Below, one piece after another: positions 1 to 7,835 of a stretch of DNA of 14,231 bases. Numbering within the stretch: the stretch's first letter is position 1; each line of letters opens with the position of its first letter. Below the pieces are notes generated by a model. That model ran no database searches. It was given only the letters and a program-made list of their open reading frames with translations, and was not told the origin of the DNA. The stretch is from JAUWQU01 sp964605095. GTDB taxonomy: Bacteria > Planctomycetota > Phycisphaerae > SM23-33. Where the stretch lies: NCBI GenBank assembly GCA_964605095.1, contig CAZSBS010000122.1:1-14231 (forward strand). The letters run 5' to 3'. Made by a program: the position numbers and the translations under genes.

Positions 1-276
1 CTGGCACCGCACTGCGTCGAATCCGCCACGCCCGGCGTGAAGGTCAATCTTTTCCAGGTCCCCGGCGGCTACGCCTTGCCGGTCACTCTGGCAGGCCAGA
101 CCAAATCCGCCGTTGTCCGCCTTTGCAACCTTCCCGGCCTGGATCGGCTTCGTTGTGAGGTGCTGCATCCTGGGCAAGACACTCCGGCCTCGGTGGCGGC
201 GACATTCAAGGACGGCGGCTTGACCCTGGATGTCCCGCTAAAGCGCGGCTGCGCTATGGTGCTCTTGCGAAAATAA
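1..276 (+). CDS. C-terminal end of an unrecognised protein (5' truncated by window edge)
   Basis: The reading frame is open from base 1 and ends at a TAA at 274-276, giving 91 visible codons. The start lies upstream of the window; the internal GTG at 37 is not a convincing start because the frame stays open before it and no ribosome binding site is seen. The visible part alternates hydrophobic and polar residues, with short turns rich in Gly and Pro, and ends in VPLKRGCAMVLLRK. This pattern suits the last beta-sandwich domain of a secreted glycoside hydrolase or similar protein, and the neighbourhood of glycan-degrading genes agrees, but no catalytic motif is visible and I do not recognise the family. 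It lies 118 bp upstream of the rhamnosidase gene on the same strand and could be transcribed with it. Confidence 0.6.
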   Translation: MAPHCVESATPGVKVNLFQVPGGYALPVTLAGQTKSAVVRLCNLPGLDRLRCEVLHPGQDTPASVAATFKDGGLTLDVPLKRGCAMVLLRK

Positions 277-394
277 TGAAGATGCCTCACCGCGATCATC
301 GATCCTGGGTGTTTATAACGGAGACACCATGCTGGACATCGGATTGCAAAAGCGGCGACTGCAAGCCGGAAACCTTGACAGGAGAAACAGTACG

Positions 395-3300
395 ATGAAA
401 CGAATGATAATGACGGCCTTGGCGCTGTGCGCGTTGGGTGGGGTTGCGGTAGCGGGAGATGATCTTTCCAAGAGTTTCGAGAAGCCGCCGGCCGCGGCGC
501 GGCCGTGGGTGTACTGGTTCTGGCTCAACGGCAACATCACCAGGGAGGGGATCACGGCCGACCTGGAGGCGATGAAACGGGTCGGCATCGGCGGCGTGCT
601 GATTATGGAAGTTGACCAGGGCGCGCCGCGTGGCCCGGTGGATTTCATGGGAAAGCAGTGGCGGGAGCTTTTCAAGCACGTCGCGGCCGAGGCCAATCGG
701 CTTGGCCTGGAAGTGAACATGAACGACGACGCCGGGTGGAACGGCAGCGGCGGGCCGTGGATCAAGCCGGCCGAGTCCATGCAGAAGGTCGTCTGGAGCG
801 AGACCAGCGTCGCGGGCTCGCGGCGTTTCGAGGGCAAGCTGCCGCAGCCGGGAGCGGTTGAGGGGTTCTACCGGGATATCGCGGTGCTTGCGATGCCGAC
901 ACCGGACGCGCACCGCATCGAGGCTGCCCGGGCCAAGCCGGCCTCGACGAAGGCCCTGCCGCCGAAGATGGTGATCCCGCTGGATAGCGTGGTGGACCTT
1001 ACCGGCAAGATGGACGAGGACGGCAACCTGGCGTGGGACGCTCCCGCGGGCAAGTGGACCCTTCTGCGTCTGGGCCACACGAGCACCGGGGCGAAGAACT
1101 CGCCGGCGCCCCAGAGCGGCTGCGGCCTGGAGTGCGACAAGCTCAGCAAGGAAGGCAGCGAGGCGGCCTTTAACGGCATGATGGCCAAACTGATCGCCGA
1201 TGTCGGGCCGCTTGCCGGCAAAAGCCTCGTCTCGACGCACGTGGACAGTTGGGAGAACGGCTCGCAGAACTGGACTGCCCGGATGCGCGAGGAGTTCCAG
1301 AAACGCCGCGGCTACGATCTGTTGCCCTATCTGCCCGCGATGACCGGCCGGGTTGTTGGGAGCCTGGAGATTTCCGAGCGGTTCCTGGCCGACCTGCGCC
1401 AGACAATTTCCGAGATGGTCGTGGAAAACTACGCCGGGCACCTGCGCGAGCTGGCCAACAAGAGCGGGCTGCGGCTGTCGATCGAAGCCTACGGCGGGCC
1501 GTGCGACCACGCACCATACGCCGGCCGGGCCGACGAGCCGATGTGCGAGTTCTGGATCGGCGGCATGGCGTTTGAAACGTGCAAGGAGATGTCCTCGGCG
1601 GCCCACACGTACGGCAAGCCCATAGTCGGGGCCGAGTCGTTCACGGCCAACGACAGCGAGCGATGGCTTCAACACCCCGCCACCATCAAGGCGCTCGGCG
1701 ACCGGGCGATGTGCGAGGGCGTCAACCGCTTCGTGTTCCACCGCTACGCGATGCAGCCGTGGCTGAACGTCAGGCCCGGCATGATGATGGGACCCTGGGG
1801 GCTGCATTATGAACGCACCGAGACCTGGTGGGAACTCTCAGGGCCGTGGCATGAGTATCTTTCGCGCTGCCACTATCTCCTGCGACAGGGCCTCTTCGTT
1901 GCGGACATCTGCCACCTGCTGCGGGAGGGCTCTCCGCAGGGCCCGGCCAGCTTCGGCCGCAACGGCTACGATTACGACATCTGCTGCGCCGAGGCCCTGC
2001 TGACGCGCATGCAGGTCAAGGCCGGGCGGCTCGTCCTGCCCGACGGCATGAGCTACCGGGTGCTGGCCCTGCCGAACTCGGAAACCATGACGCCGCAACT
2101 GCTGCGGAAGATCAAGGAACTCGCCGACGCAGGGGCGAAGATCGTTGGCTCGCCGCCCGCCAGGTCGCCGAGCCTCATGGGCTATCCCCAGTGCGACGCC
2201 GAAGTGAAAAAACTGGCCGATGAGATGTGGGCAAACGGGAAGATCCAGGCCGACAAGTCGCCCGAGCAACTCCTGGCCGAGATGGGCGTGCCCGCCGACT
2301 TCAAGAGCAAGACGCCGCTGGATTACATCCACCGCCAGGCCGGTGACACGGATATCTATTTCGTCGCCAATTCCCAGCCGCGACAGATAAGGACGGTCAC
2401 ATCCTTCCGCGTCTCCGGAAAGCTGCCGGAATTGTGGCGGCCGGAAACGGGCCTCCGCGAGCCGGCTGCCGCTTTCAACGAGCATGACGGCGTAACCGAT
2501 GTCTCGCTCACGCTTGAGCCGGCCGGGTCGGTGTTCGTCGTATTCCGCAAGGGCGATCGGAAGGCGGACCCCGTGGTGTCCCTGACGCACGACGGGCAGG
2601 CGGTGCTGCCCACCGCGGCGGTTCCGGCGGCGGGGAAGATCGTTGTCACCAAGGCCATGTACGGCGTGCCCGGCGATCCGGCGCGGACACGCGACGTGCG
2701 CCAAGCCCTCCAGCGCCTCCTGGATGCCGGGCAGGTGGAGATTAACGTCTCGCAGATGGCCGCGGACGGCGACCCGGCCTACGGCGTGGTCAAGACGCTG
2801 TCGGTCTCCTACACGGCGGCCGGCAAGGAACTGACCGCCACCGGCACCGACCCCGAGACCATCACCTTCACCGCCCTTGACATGGCCGGGCCGCTGGCTG
2901 ATGTCCGCCAGAGCCAAGGCGGCGGCCTGCGCCTCGAGGCCTGGCAAGCCGGTCATTACGAGATCAAGACGAAGTCCGGCCAACGCCGGGCCTTCGACGT
3001 CCCGGCCCTGCCGGCGCCGGAGGAAATCGGCAGCCAGTGGCAGGTCGAGTTCGACCCGCGATGGGGCGGCCCCGCGAAGGCCACGTTCGACAAGCTGGAG
3101 GACTGGTCGAAGCGCCCCGAAGACGGGATCAAGTACTACTCCGGCACCGCCGTCTACCGCACGACCTTCACCCGCACCGAGGCGCCCAGGCAAGGCGCCC
3201 GCGTCTTGCTGGACCTCGGCAGAGTCGCCATCATGGCCGAGGTTGCAGTGAATGGCAAAAACCTCGGAATCCTGTGGAAGCCACCATACCGGCTGGACGT

Positions 3301-3583
3301 GACGGATGCGATGAAGGCAGGCGGCAACACGCTCGAGATCAAGGTCACCAACCTGCTGATTAACCGCATGATCGGTGATGAGTTGCTGCCCGAGGACAGC
3401 GACCGCAATGGAAACGGCACGCTCAAGAAATGGCCGCAGTGGCTTCTGGACGGCAAGTGCAGCCCGACTGGCCGGTACACCTTCGCGGATTGGCGGCTGT
3501 GGGAAAAGGGCAGCAAGCTGCAAGTGTCCGGCCTGCTCGGCCCGGTGACGCTGCGCACGGGTGCCTGGATCGATGTGAAGTAA
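395..3583 (+). CDS. Secreted GH106-like alpha-L-rhamnosidase
   Basis: Predicted exported glycoside hydrolase of 1062 residues that would release alpha-L-rhamnose from a polysaccharide or glycoside. Residues 1-20 form a signal peptide (KR followed by a hydrophobic stretch ending AVAG). The segment from YWFWLNGN (residues 40-47) through the GIGGVLIMEVDQG stretch is the typical opening of the GH106 barrel. GH106 enzymes use two glutamates, the first in a D-x-x-E motif, about 130 residues apart. Here D284 and E287 (in HVDSWENG) and E414 (in VGAESFTAN) fit that pattern, 127 residues apart. Residues from about 913 form a C-terminal galactose-binding-like sandwich. Residues about 753-826 look like an extra domain (see findings). 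The ATG at 395 is preferred for its AGGAG (380-384) and because the signal peptide begins there. An in-frame ATG at 329 with its own GGAG would add 22 residues. Family assignment is strong; substrate is inferred. Confidence 0.87.
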   Translation: MKRMIMTALALCALGGVAVAGDDLSKSFEKPPAAARPWVYWFWLNGNITREGITADLEAMKRVGIGGVLIMEVDQGAPRGPVDFMGKQWRELFKHVAAEANRLGLEVNMNDDAGWNGSGGPWIKPAESMQKVVWSETSVAGSRRFEGKLPQPGAVEGFYRDIAVLAMPTPDAHRIEAARAKPASTKALPPKMVIPLDSVVDLTGKMDEDGNLAWDAPAGKWTLLRLGHTSTGAKNSPAPQSGCGLECDKLSKEGSEAAFNGMMAKLIADVGPLAGKSLVSTHVDSWENGSQNWTARMREEFQKRRGYDLLPYLPAMTGRVVGSLEISERFLADLRQTISEMVVENYAGHLRELANKSGLRLSIEAYGGPCDHAPYAGRADEPMCEFWIGGMAFETCKEMSSAAHTYGKPIVGAESFTANDSERWLQHPATIKALGDRAMCEGVNRFVFHRYAMQPWLNVRPGMMMGPWGLHYERTETWWELSGPWHEYLSRCHYLLRQGLFVADICHLLREGSPQGPASFGRNGYDYDICCAEALLTRMQVKAGRLVLPDGMSYRVLALPNSETMTPQLLRKIKELADAGAKIVGSPPARSPSLMGYPQCDAEVKKLADEMWANGKIQADKSPEQLLAEMGVPADFKSKTPLDYIHRQAGDTDIYFVANSQPRQIRTVTSFRVSGKLPELWRPETGLREPAAAFNEHDGVTDVSLTLEPAGSVFVVFRKGDRKADPVVSLTHDGQAVLPTAAVPAAGKIVVTKAMYGVPGDPARTRDVRQALQRLLDAGQVEINVSQMAADGDPAYGVVKTLSVSYTAAGKELTATGTDPETITFTALDMAGPLADVRQSQGGGLRLEAWQAGHYEIKTKSGQRRAFDVPALPAPEEIGSQWQVEFDPRWGGPAKATFDKLEDWSKRPEDGIKYYSGTAVYRTTFTRTEAPRQGARVLLDLGRVAIMAEVAVNGKNLGILWKPPYRLDVTDAMKAGGNTLEIKVTNLLINRMIGDELLPEDSDRNGNGTLKKWPQWLLDGKCSPTGRYTFADWRLWEKGSKLQVSGLLGPVTLRTGAWIDVK

Positions 3584-3704
3584 CCGCGGGCACGCCGCCT
3601 CCGCTTGGCGAAGGCCGAAGCCGCCCGAACGCCGCCGCTACTTCGCCGCTGAACCGGCGGGTGCAGTCGTCGTCGCAGGCCGGGTGGCCGGCGCGGTGGC
3701 GGGC
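3584..3704. other. Short convergent intergenic stretch before the assembly gap
   Basis: This GC-rich sequence lies between the rhamnosidase stop and the N run. A weak hairpin is possible near 3645-3662 (CGCCG and CGGCG around a six-base loop) but no T-run follows it, so I do not call a terminator. The - strand frame reads through here into the antisense of the rhamnosidase gene; that tail is rich in Arg, Ala and Pro and looks non-coding. Confidence 0.4.
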
Positions 3705-3804
3705 NNNNNNNNNNNNNNNNNNNNNNNNNNNNNNNNNNNNNNNNNNNNNNNNNNNNNNNNNNNNNNNNNNNNNNNNNNNNNNNNNNNNNNNNNNNNNNNN
3801 NNNN
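3705..3804. other. Assembly gap (100 N)
   Basis: A run of exactly 100 undetermined bases, which is the usual placeholder for a scaffold gap of unknown size. It removes the 3' end of the - strand protease/transglutaminase-like gene, so neither that protein's C-terminus nor its distance to the rhamnosidase gene is known. Confidence 0.97.
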
Positions 3805-6137
3805 ACGTTCACCGCCGGTACGGACACATCATCCGGCGCCCAGGCCATCGGGAACGCCGTGCCGATCCTGCGGAACGAGCTGGCGAAGATCGAATGCTGC
3901 CGCATCGAGCCGTCTACCGCGGCCCCGGCCGTCTTGCCGGTGAACCACGCGCGGTCCAGTTCCGTGCTTGCCGCCGCGTCCAGGTGGTGCCACTCGCCTC
4001 CCGACCAGACCTCCACCCAGCAGTGATTGCTTCCGTGATTGCCGTTTGCGTCGCCCTGGCCGTCTTTCCACGCCTGAATGCCCGCGACCCTGGCCGGGAT
4101 GCCGCACGCGCGGCACGCGTCGGCCAGCATTATCGACAGCCCGGTGCATGACGCGAAGCCGGCCTCGATGCTCTCACGCGGGCTCTGATTGGGCTTGGGG
4201 CGATTGGTCTTGCTGTAGCGGACCTTCAACTCCTTGAAGATCGTGCGATTGAGGAACACCGCCGCCTCGCCGGCTGTCTTGCACTGCCAGGCCCGCTCGG
4301 CGAAGCGATCCACAAAATCCTTCCGCCACGCGTCGCGAGTTTCATTGAGCAGCGCGTAGGGCAGCACGTCGTTGAAGTACAGCTCGGTTGGGGTGTCTTT
4401 CCTCCACGGCGCCTTGAGCCAGGCCTGGTGAGCGAGTGTCGCGTTTTCCAGCAGCATCGGGCCGCTCACGGCCCGCATGTCCGCCGTCGTCATGTTCGTT
4501 AGCAGGAACGAAAGCTCCGGGCGGACCTGCTCGGGCGCCTCGCCAAGCATGGACAGCAGCGACTGTCGACTTTCGCCCGCCAGCGCCAAAGCCTGGAAGA
4601 CCGCCGCTTCGTTGGGATACTCAGCCGCGATCTTGCGGGCATTCGTAAGCTGATCCAGCACCGCGGTGTCGGGGCGCGTCACGGGCTTGCCCTTGTAGGA
4701 TATCACGATCTTGTGGTCCTTCTGCACCTTGCCCGGCGGGCATACGAGCACGAAGTTGTCCGTGACGACAGGCTTGAGTTCGGCGCCGGTGACGATCTCG
4801 ATGTCCGCCAGCCGCATGGGCGCGAAAGCCAGGATCCCGTGCTTGGGCCAGTCGGCCCCGTCGGTCAGGCAGGTGATCGTTAAGGTCACCGTGCCATCAC
4901 TGGCGGTGGCGAATTGCTCCTTCCACGCCGGCTCGCCGGCGGTCATGCGGGCTTCCCAGGCCGGGTCGCCGTAGAACGCCACCACGTCGCGGTCCCACAG
5001 CAGCCCCAGCGAGTCGCGGTTCAGCTTGTGCTTCGCCGCGAGGTACTGGACCGCCCGGTGGTCGTAGGTGTTGAATCGGATGTCCGCCTGCGCGGGGAAC
5101 TTCTCCCGCAGGTCGCGGACAAGCGCCTGGTTGTTCAGGAAGAACGCCTCGGCCAGGTTGTATCTTCCGCTGCAGAAGTAATCCTTGGTGCCCCACCCCA
5201 TGTAGCCGAAGAACGTCACGGCCGTGTAACCGAACATCTGGTTCACGCCGCCGGTGTGCATCCACGCCAGCGTCATGCAGTCGCGTTCGGAGATGTGCCC
5301 GATCAGGCAGTTGCCCATCGGCAGATAGACCTTGGTGGACGGCGAGTTGATATCCAGGCGTTTGTTGCGGCTGGTGAGGGCGTAGAGTTGCCCGTTGTCA
5401 CAGCGGAACTGCCCAGCCTTGATGTTGTAGCCGACCTGCCAGTCCTTTTCCGTGGCGTGGCCGCTGGTGAAGAACACCTGGGGGGCCATTGTATTGAGGC
5501 ATTCCGCGAGTCGCCGGGTGGGGTCGGGGTCCACCTTTTCGTCAACGGCGTTGCCGTCCTTGATGGTCCAGAACGAGTGCAGCGACCCCTCGCTTGACGC
5601 GAAGGAGTTGTCCAGCCCGCCCAGCACTCCGGGTCCGGCGCCCGATCCGCCTTGCTTTACCAGCAGCGGCTCGCTCGTCTTGGCGATCCTCAGGGCGTCG
5701 GCTGGGTCGTAACCGGTGACGATGCCCCAGACGGCGTCGGTATAGGGGTCGGCGTCCAATTCGCGCATCATTCGGCTGACCCTTACGACGAAGGATCGCC
5801 CGGCCTCCTCGGGCCTGGCGACAAAGCAGACGTAGTCGGGCATATGGGCTGACAGTTCCCACTGTGCGGCGCCGACGTTGCCCGCGTAGGTGACGACCAC
5901 GGCGTTGTGTTTGGCCTTGAGGGCATCCACGACGGCCTGCCACTGCGGCTGGCTCGACGTGGCCTGGCTGACAACGACAGCGTAGGGCCTGGCTGGTCCG
6001 GTCGAGGCGTCGGCGGCAATAGCGAGGTTGGCCAAGGCAAGCGTCCCGGCCAGGACGAAGGCGAGTTTGACTGCCCGGCGGTTTTGAGTGTTGGCACTTC
6101 CCGATAATGTCTTGTGGATTCCACGGCACATGAGCAC
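3805..6137 (-). CDS. Secreted clan CD (C25-like) and transglutaminase-like fusion protein, 3' end in gap
   Basis: About 777 residues are visible; the C-terminus is lost in the assembly gap. The GTG start at 6137 has a full GGAGG (6145-6149) seven bases upstream; the ATG at 6129-6131 is the alternative. A hydrophobic export signal (VKLAFVLAGTLALANLAIA) follows a short basic leader. Residues about 45-340 resemble a gingipain/caspase-type fold: His227 in FFTSGHA, Cys277 in LPMGNCLIGH, then a Gly-rich strand (GGVNQMFGYTAVTFFGYMGWG region) like the one that follows the catalytic Cys in peptidase family C25. Residues about 610-735 are a transglutaminase-like core with a complete Cys-His-Asp triad: Cys664 (SCTGLS), His705 (NHCWVEVW) and Asp720 (HHLDAA). 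In bacteria such cores are often cysteine proteases rather than cross-linking enzymes. The transglutaminase call is strong, the clan CD call moderate. The gene is convergent with the rhamnosidase gene and divergent from the oxidoreductase gene. Confidence 0.8.
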
Positions 6138-6158
6138 GGTGCAACCTCCGACTTCAGC

Positions 6159-6174
6159 AAAGCTAAAAAGCTAA
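6159..6174. repeat. Tandem direct repeat AAAGCTAA x2
   Basis: AAAGCTAA occurs twice with no spacer, 6159-6166 and 6167-6174, directly upstream of the ribosome binding site of the leftward gene. It is the most AT-rich patch of this intergenic region. It could be part of a promoter, an operator half-site pair or simply untranslated leader; the sequence alone does not decide. Confidence 0.7.
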
Positions 6175-6197
6175 CGAGTTCCCGGAGGCTTGCATTG

Positions 6198-6217
6198 TCC
6201 CGCGGCTCTCCGCGGGA
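6198..6217. repeat. Perfect inverted repeat, 8-bp arms, 4-nt loop
   Basis: TCCCGCGG (6198-6205) and CCGCGGGA (6210-6217) are exact reverse complements around CTCT. No T-run follows on either strand, and both flanking genes are transcribed away from it, so a terminator role is unlikely. An operator or a leader hairpin of the leftward transcript are the main possibilities. Confidence 0.7.
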
Positions 6218-6230
6218 GATTGGCTCCGCC

Positions 6231-6247
6231 TTCCGGCTGAGCCGGGA
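6231..6247. repeat. Second inverted repeat in the divergent region, 7-bp arms, 3-nt loop
   Basis: TTCCGGC (6231-6237) pairs with GCCGGGA (6241-6247) across TGA, with one G-T wobble. It lies 13 bases to the right of the perfect inverted repeat, so the two may form a paired structure in RNA or neighbouring protein sites in DNA. Confidence 0.5.
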
Positions 6248-6426
6248 ACGTCAAGACATCCGCTCCGCACGGCGTCCGCCCGGCCAGCGGCGCTATCGTA
6301 ACCTTGAGGACGTTGTTTTCCCGAGAAGATTCTTCATCGCAGAGAGCTTGGCGAGGCCTTTGGCCGGAACATGTGCGGGGAATCCCGTTTAACAGGATGT
6401 AGACATAGCGGAAAGGAAACCTGGCG

Positions 6427-7791
6427 ATGCGTATGACGAGAAGGAAGTTTCTGGGCGCCACAGCCGCGGCGGCGGCGGGGCCGATGGTTCTTAGGAGGCT
6501 GGCGCTGGCCGGCGAGGCGGCCACGGGCGCCGGCGACAGGCTCAACATCGCGCTTGTGGGCACGGGCGGGAGGATGCAGCCCCTGGTCAAGACTCTGACG
6601 CAGGGGCTGAGGCAGAACGTCGTGGCCTTGTGCGACGTGGATGCCAACCAGATCGACCGCACCCGCAAGTCTATCGGCGAGCCGCTGGCCAAGGCCAGGG
6701 ACTACAAGGACTACCGCAAGTTGCTGGAGTCCGAGAAGTCGGTGGACGCCGTCGTGGTCGCCACGCCGGACCACTGGCACGCTCGGATCTGCCAGGCCGC
6801 CATCGAGGCGGGCAAACACGTCTACTGCGAGAAGCCCCTTACGCACACGCTGGCGGAGTCGAGGCTGATCCGCGAGTTGTCCCGCAAGGCCAAGGTCGTC
6901 ACACAGACCGGCAACCAGGGCAGCGCCGCGACGCCCCTTCGGCGAGCCATCGAGGTTATCCAGTCCGGCGCGCTGGGCCAGGTCCGCGAGGTCCACGCGT
7001 GGCATCCGCCGCACGGCTGGCCTTGCGGAGTCGATCGCCCATCCGGGCAGGACGCCGTTCCGGCGGGGTTCGACTGGGATTTCTGGATCGGCCCGGCCCC
7101 GATGAGGCCTTACAAGAACGGCATATACCATCCGGTCGCCTGGCGAGGCTGGTACGACTTCGGCGGGGGGTCCGTGGCTGACTTCTGCTGCCACGCCTTC
7201 AACCTGCCTGTCCGGGCGCTGAACCTGACGTACCCCGAGAAGATCGAGATCTCCGGCACGGACATGGGCAAGGAGAGTTTCCCCACGTCCTGCAAGGTCG
7301 TCTACAGTTTCCCAGCCCGCGGCGAGATGCCTCCGGTGAAGATATTCTGGTACACCGGACAGACCATGCCCCCCGAGGCCGTCACCAATGTAATGCTCCC
7401 CACTTGGGGCAAGGTCTCGGGGACAGGCTGCCTGATCGTGGGCGACAAGGGCACCATCTCGGCCGGCCTGTGGAACGACACATGCACACTTAAGCTCAAT
7501 GACGAAAAGAAGTTCCGCGGCATAATGGACCACTTGGCGGTCAAGGACGTTGCGAAAACGATTCCCCGCGTGGCTGGGCATATCGACGAGTGGGTTGACG
7601 CATGCAAGGGCAGGGGCAAGTGCTTCTCCGACTTCGACTTCGGCGGGCGCCTCACGGAGATCGGCCTGGCCGGCATGGTGGCGCTTCGGCTGAACCGGGG
7701 TATCGAGTGGGACGGCCTGGCCATGAAAGTCAAAGGAGCCCCCGAGGCCGAGGCGCTGATCAACCCCAAGCCCAGGGATACCTGGCAGTGA
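6427..7791 (+). CDS. Tat-exported Gfo/Idh/MocA family oxidoreductase
   Basis: Predicted NAD(P)-dependent sugar or glycoside oxidoreductase of 454 residues. A twin-arginine signal (TRRKFLG, residues 4-10, then an Ala-rich hydrophobic stretch) indicates folded export with its cofactor. The Rossmann domain begins at LNIALVGTGGR (39-49). The family's EKP motif is at 135-137, with Lys136 the usual catalytic or cofactor-contacting lysine. The C-terminal domain has GGGSVADFCCHAFN, with Asp252 and His256 in the D-x-x-x-H arrangement typical of the active site. The ATG at 6427 has AAAGGA nine bases upstream; the ATG at 6433 is too far from it. The stop is 44 bp from the start of the SGNH hydrolase gene, so the two probably form an operon. 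Exported members are numerous in Planctomycetota, but their substrates are mostly unknown; none can be named here. Confidence 0.9.
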   Translation: MRMTRRKFLGATAAAAAGPMVLRRLALAGEAATGAGDRLNIALVGTGGRMQPLVKTLTQGLRQNVVALCDVDANQIDRTRKSIGEPLAKARDYKDYRKLLESEKSVDAVVVATPDHWHARICQAAIEAGKHVYCEKPLTHTLAESRLIRELSRKAKVVTQTGNQGSAATPLRRAIEVIQSGALGQVREVHAWHPPHGWPCGVDRPSGQDAVPAGFDWDFWIGPAPMRPYKNGIYHPVAWRGWYDFGGGSVADFCCHAFNLPVRALNLTYPEKIEISGTDMGKESFPTSCKVVYSFPARGEMPPVKIFWYTGQTMPPEAVTNVMLPTWGKVSGTGCLIVGDKGTISAGLWNDTCTLKLNDEKKFRGIMDHLAVKDVAKTIPRVAGHIDEWVDACKGRGKCFSDFDFGGRLTEIGLAGMVALRLNRGIEWDGLAMKVKGAPEAEALINPKPRDTWQ

Positions 7792-7835
7792 GGCGAATGG
7801 TAATCGTCTCCAAACAACAGAAATAGGATTTGCAA

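Larger units (their letters stand above)
6138..6426. promoter_or_regulatory. Divergent intergenic region between the fusion-protein and oxidoreductase genes
   Basis: This 289-bp non-coding stretch separates two divergently transcribed genes and so must hold promoters for both. It contains the ribosome binding site of the leftward gene (6145-6149), a tandem 8-bp repeat (6159-6174), a perfect 8-bp inverted repeat (6198-6217), a second imperfect one (6231-6247), and the AAAGGA (6412-6417) of the rightward gene. I see no convincing sigma-70 -35/-10 pair. The short open frames across it have no ribosome binding sites and no recognisable content. Confidence 0.55.

Noticed and set aside
308..328. 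Small hairpin GGTGT/ACACC before the rhamnosidase gene
   Set aside because: Only five base pairs with an 11-base loop and no T-run; expected by chance at this frequency.
296..1807. Long - strand open frame (503 codons) opposite the rhamnosidase gene
   Set aside because: It is entirely antisense to a well-supported gene, its translation is low-complexity and rich in Arg, His, Pro and Val, and it has no recognisable motif. Such frames are common opposite GC-rich genes.
1838..3523. Long - strand open frame (561 codons) opposite the rhamnosidase gene
   Set aside because: Same reason as the neighbouring antisense frame: mirror of GC-rich third-position bias, no family features.
3423..3704. Extension of the protease/transglutaminase-like gene across the gap into the antisense of the rhamnosidase gene
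   Set aside because: The frame on the far side of a gap of unknown size is arbitrary; the sequence there is Arg/Pro/Ser-rich without domain character and would overlap the convergent gene by about 160 bases.
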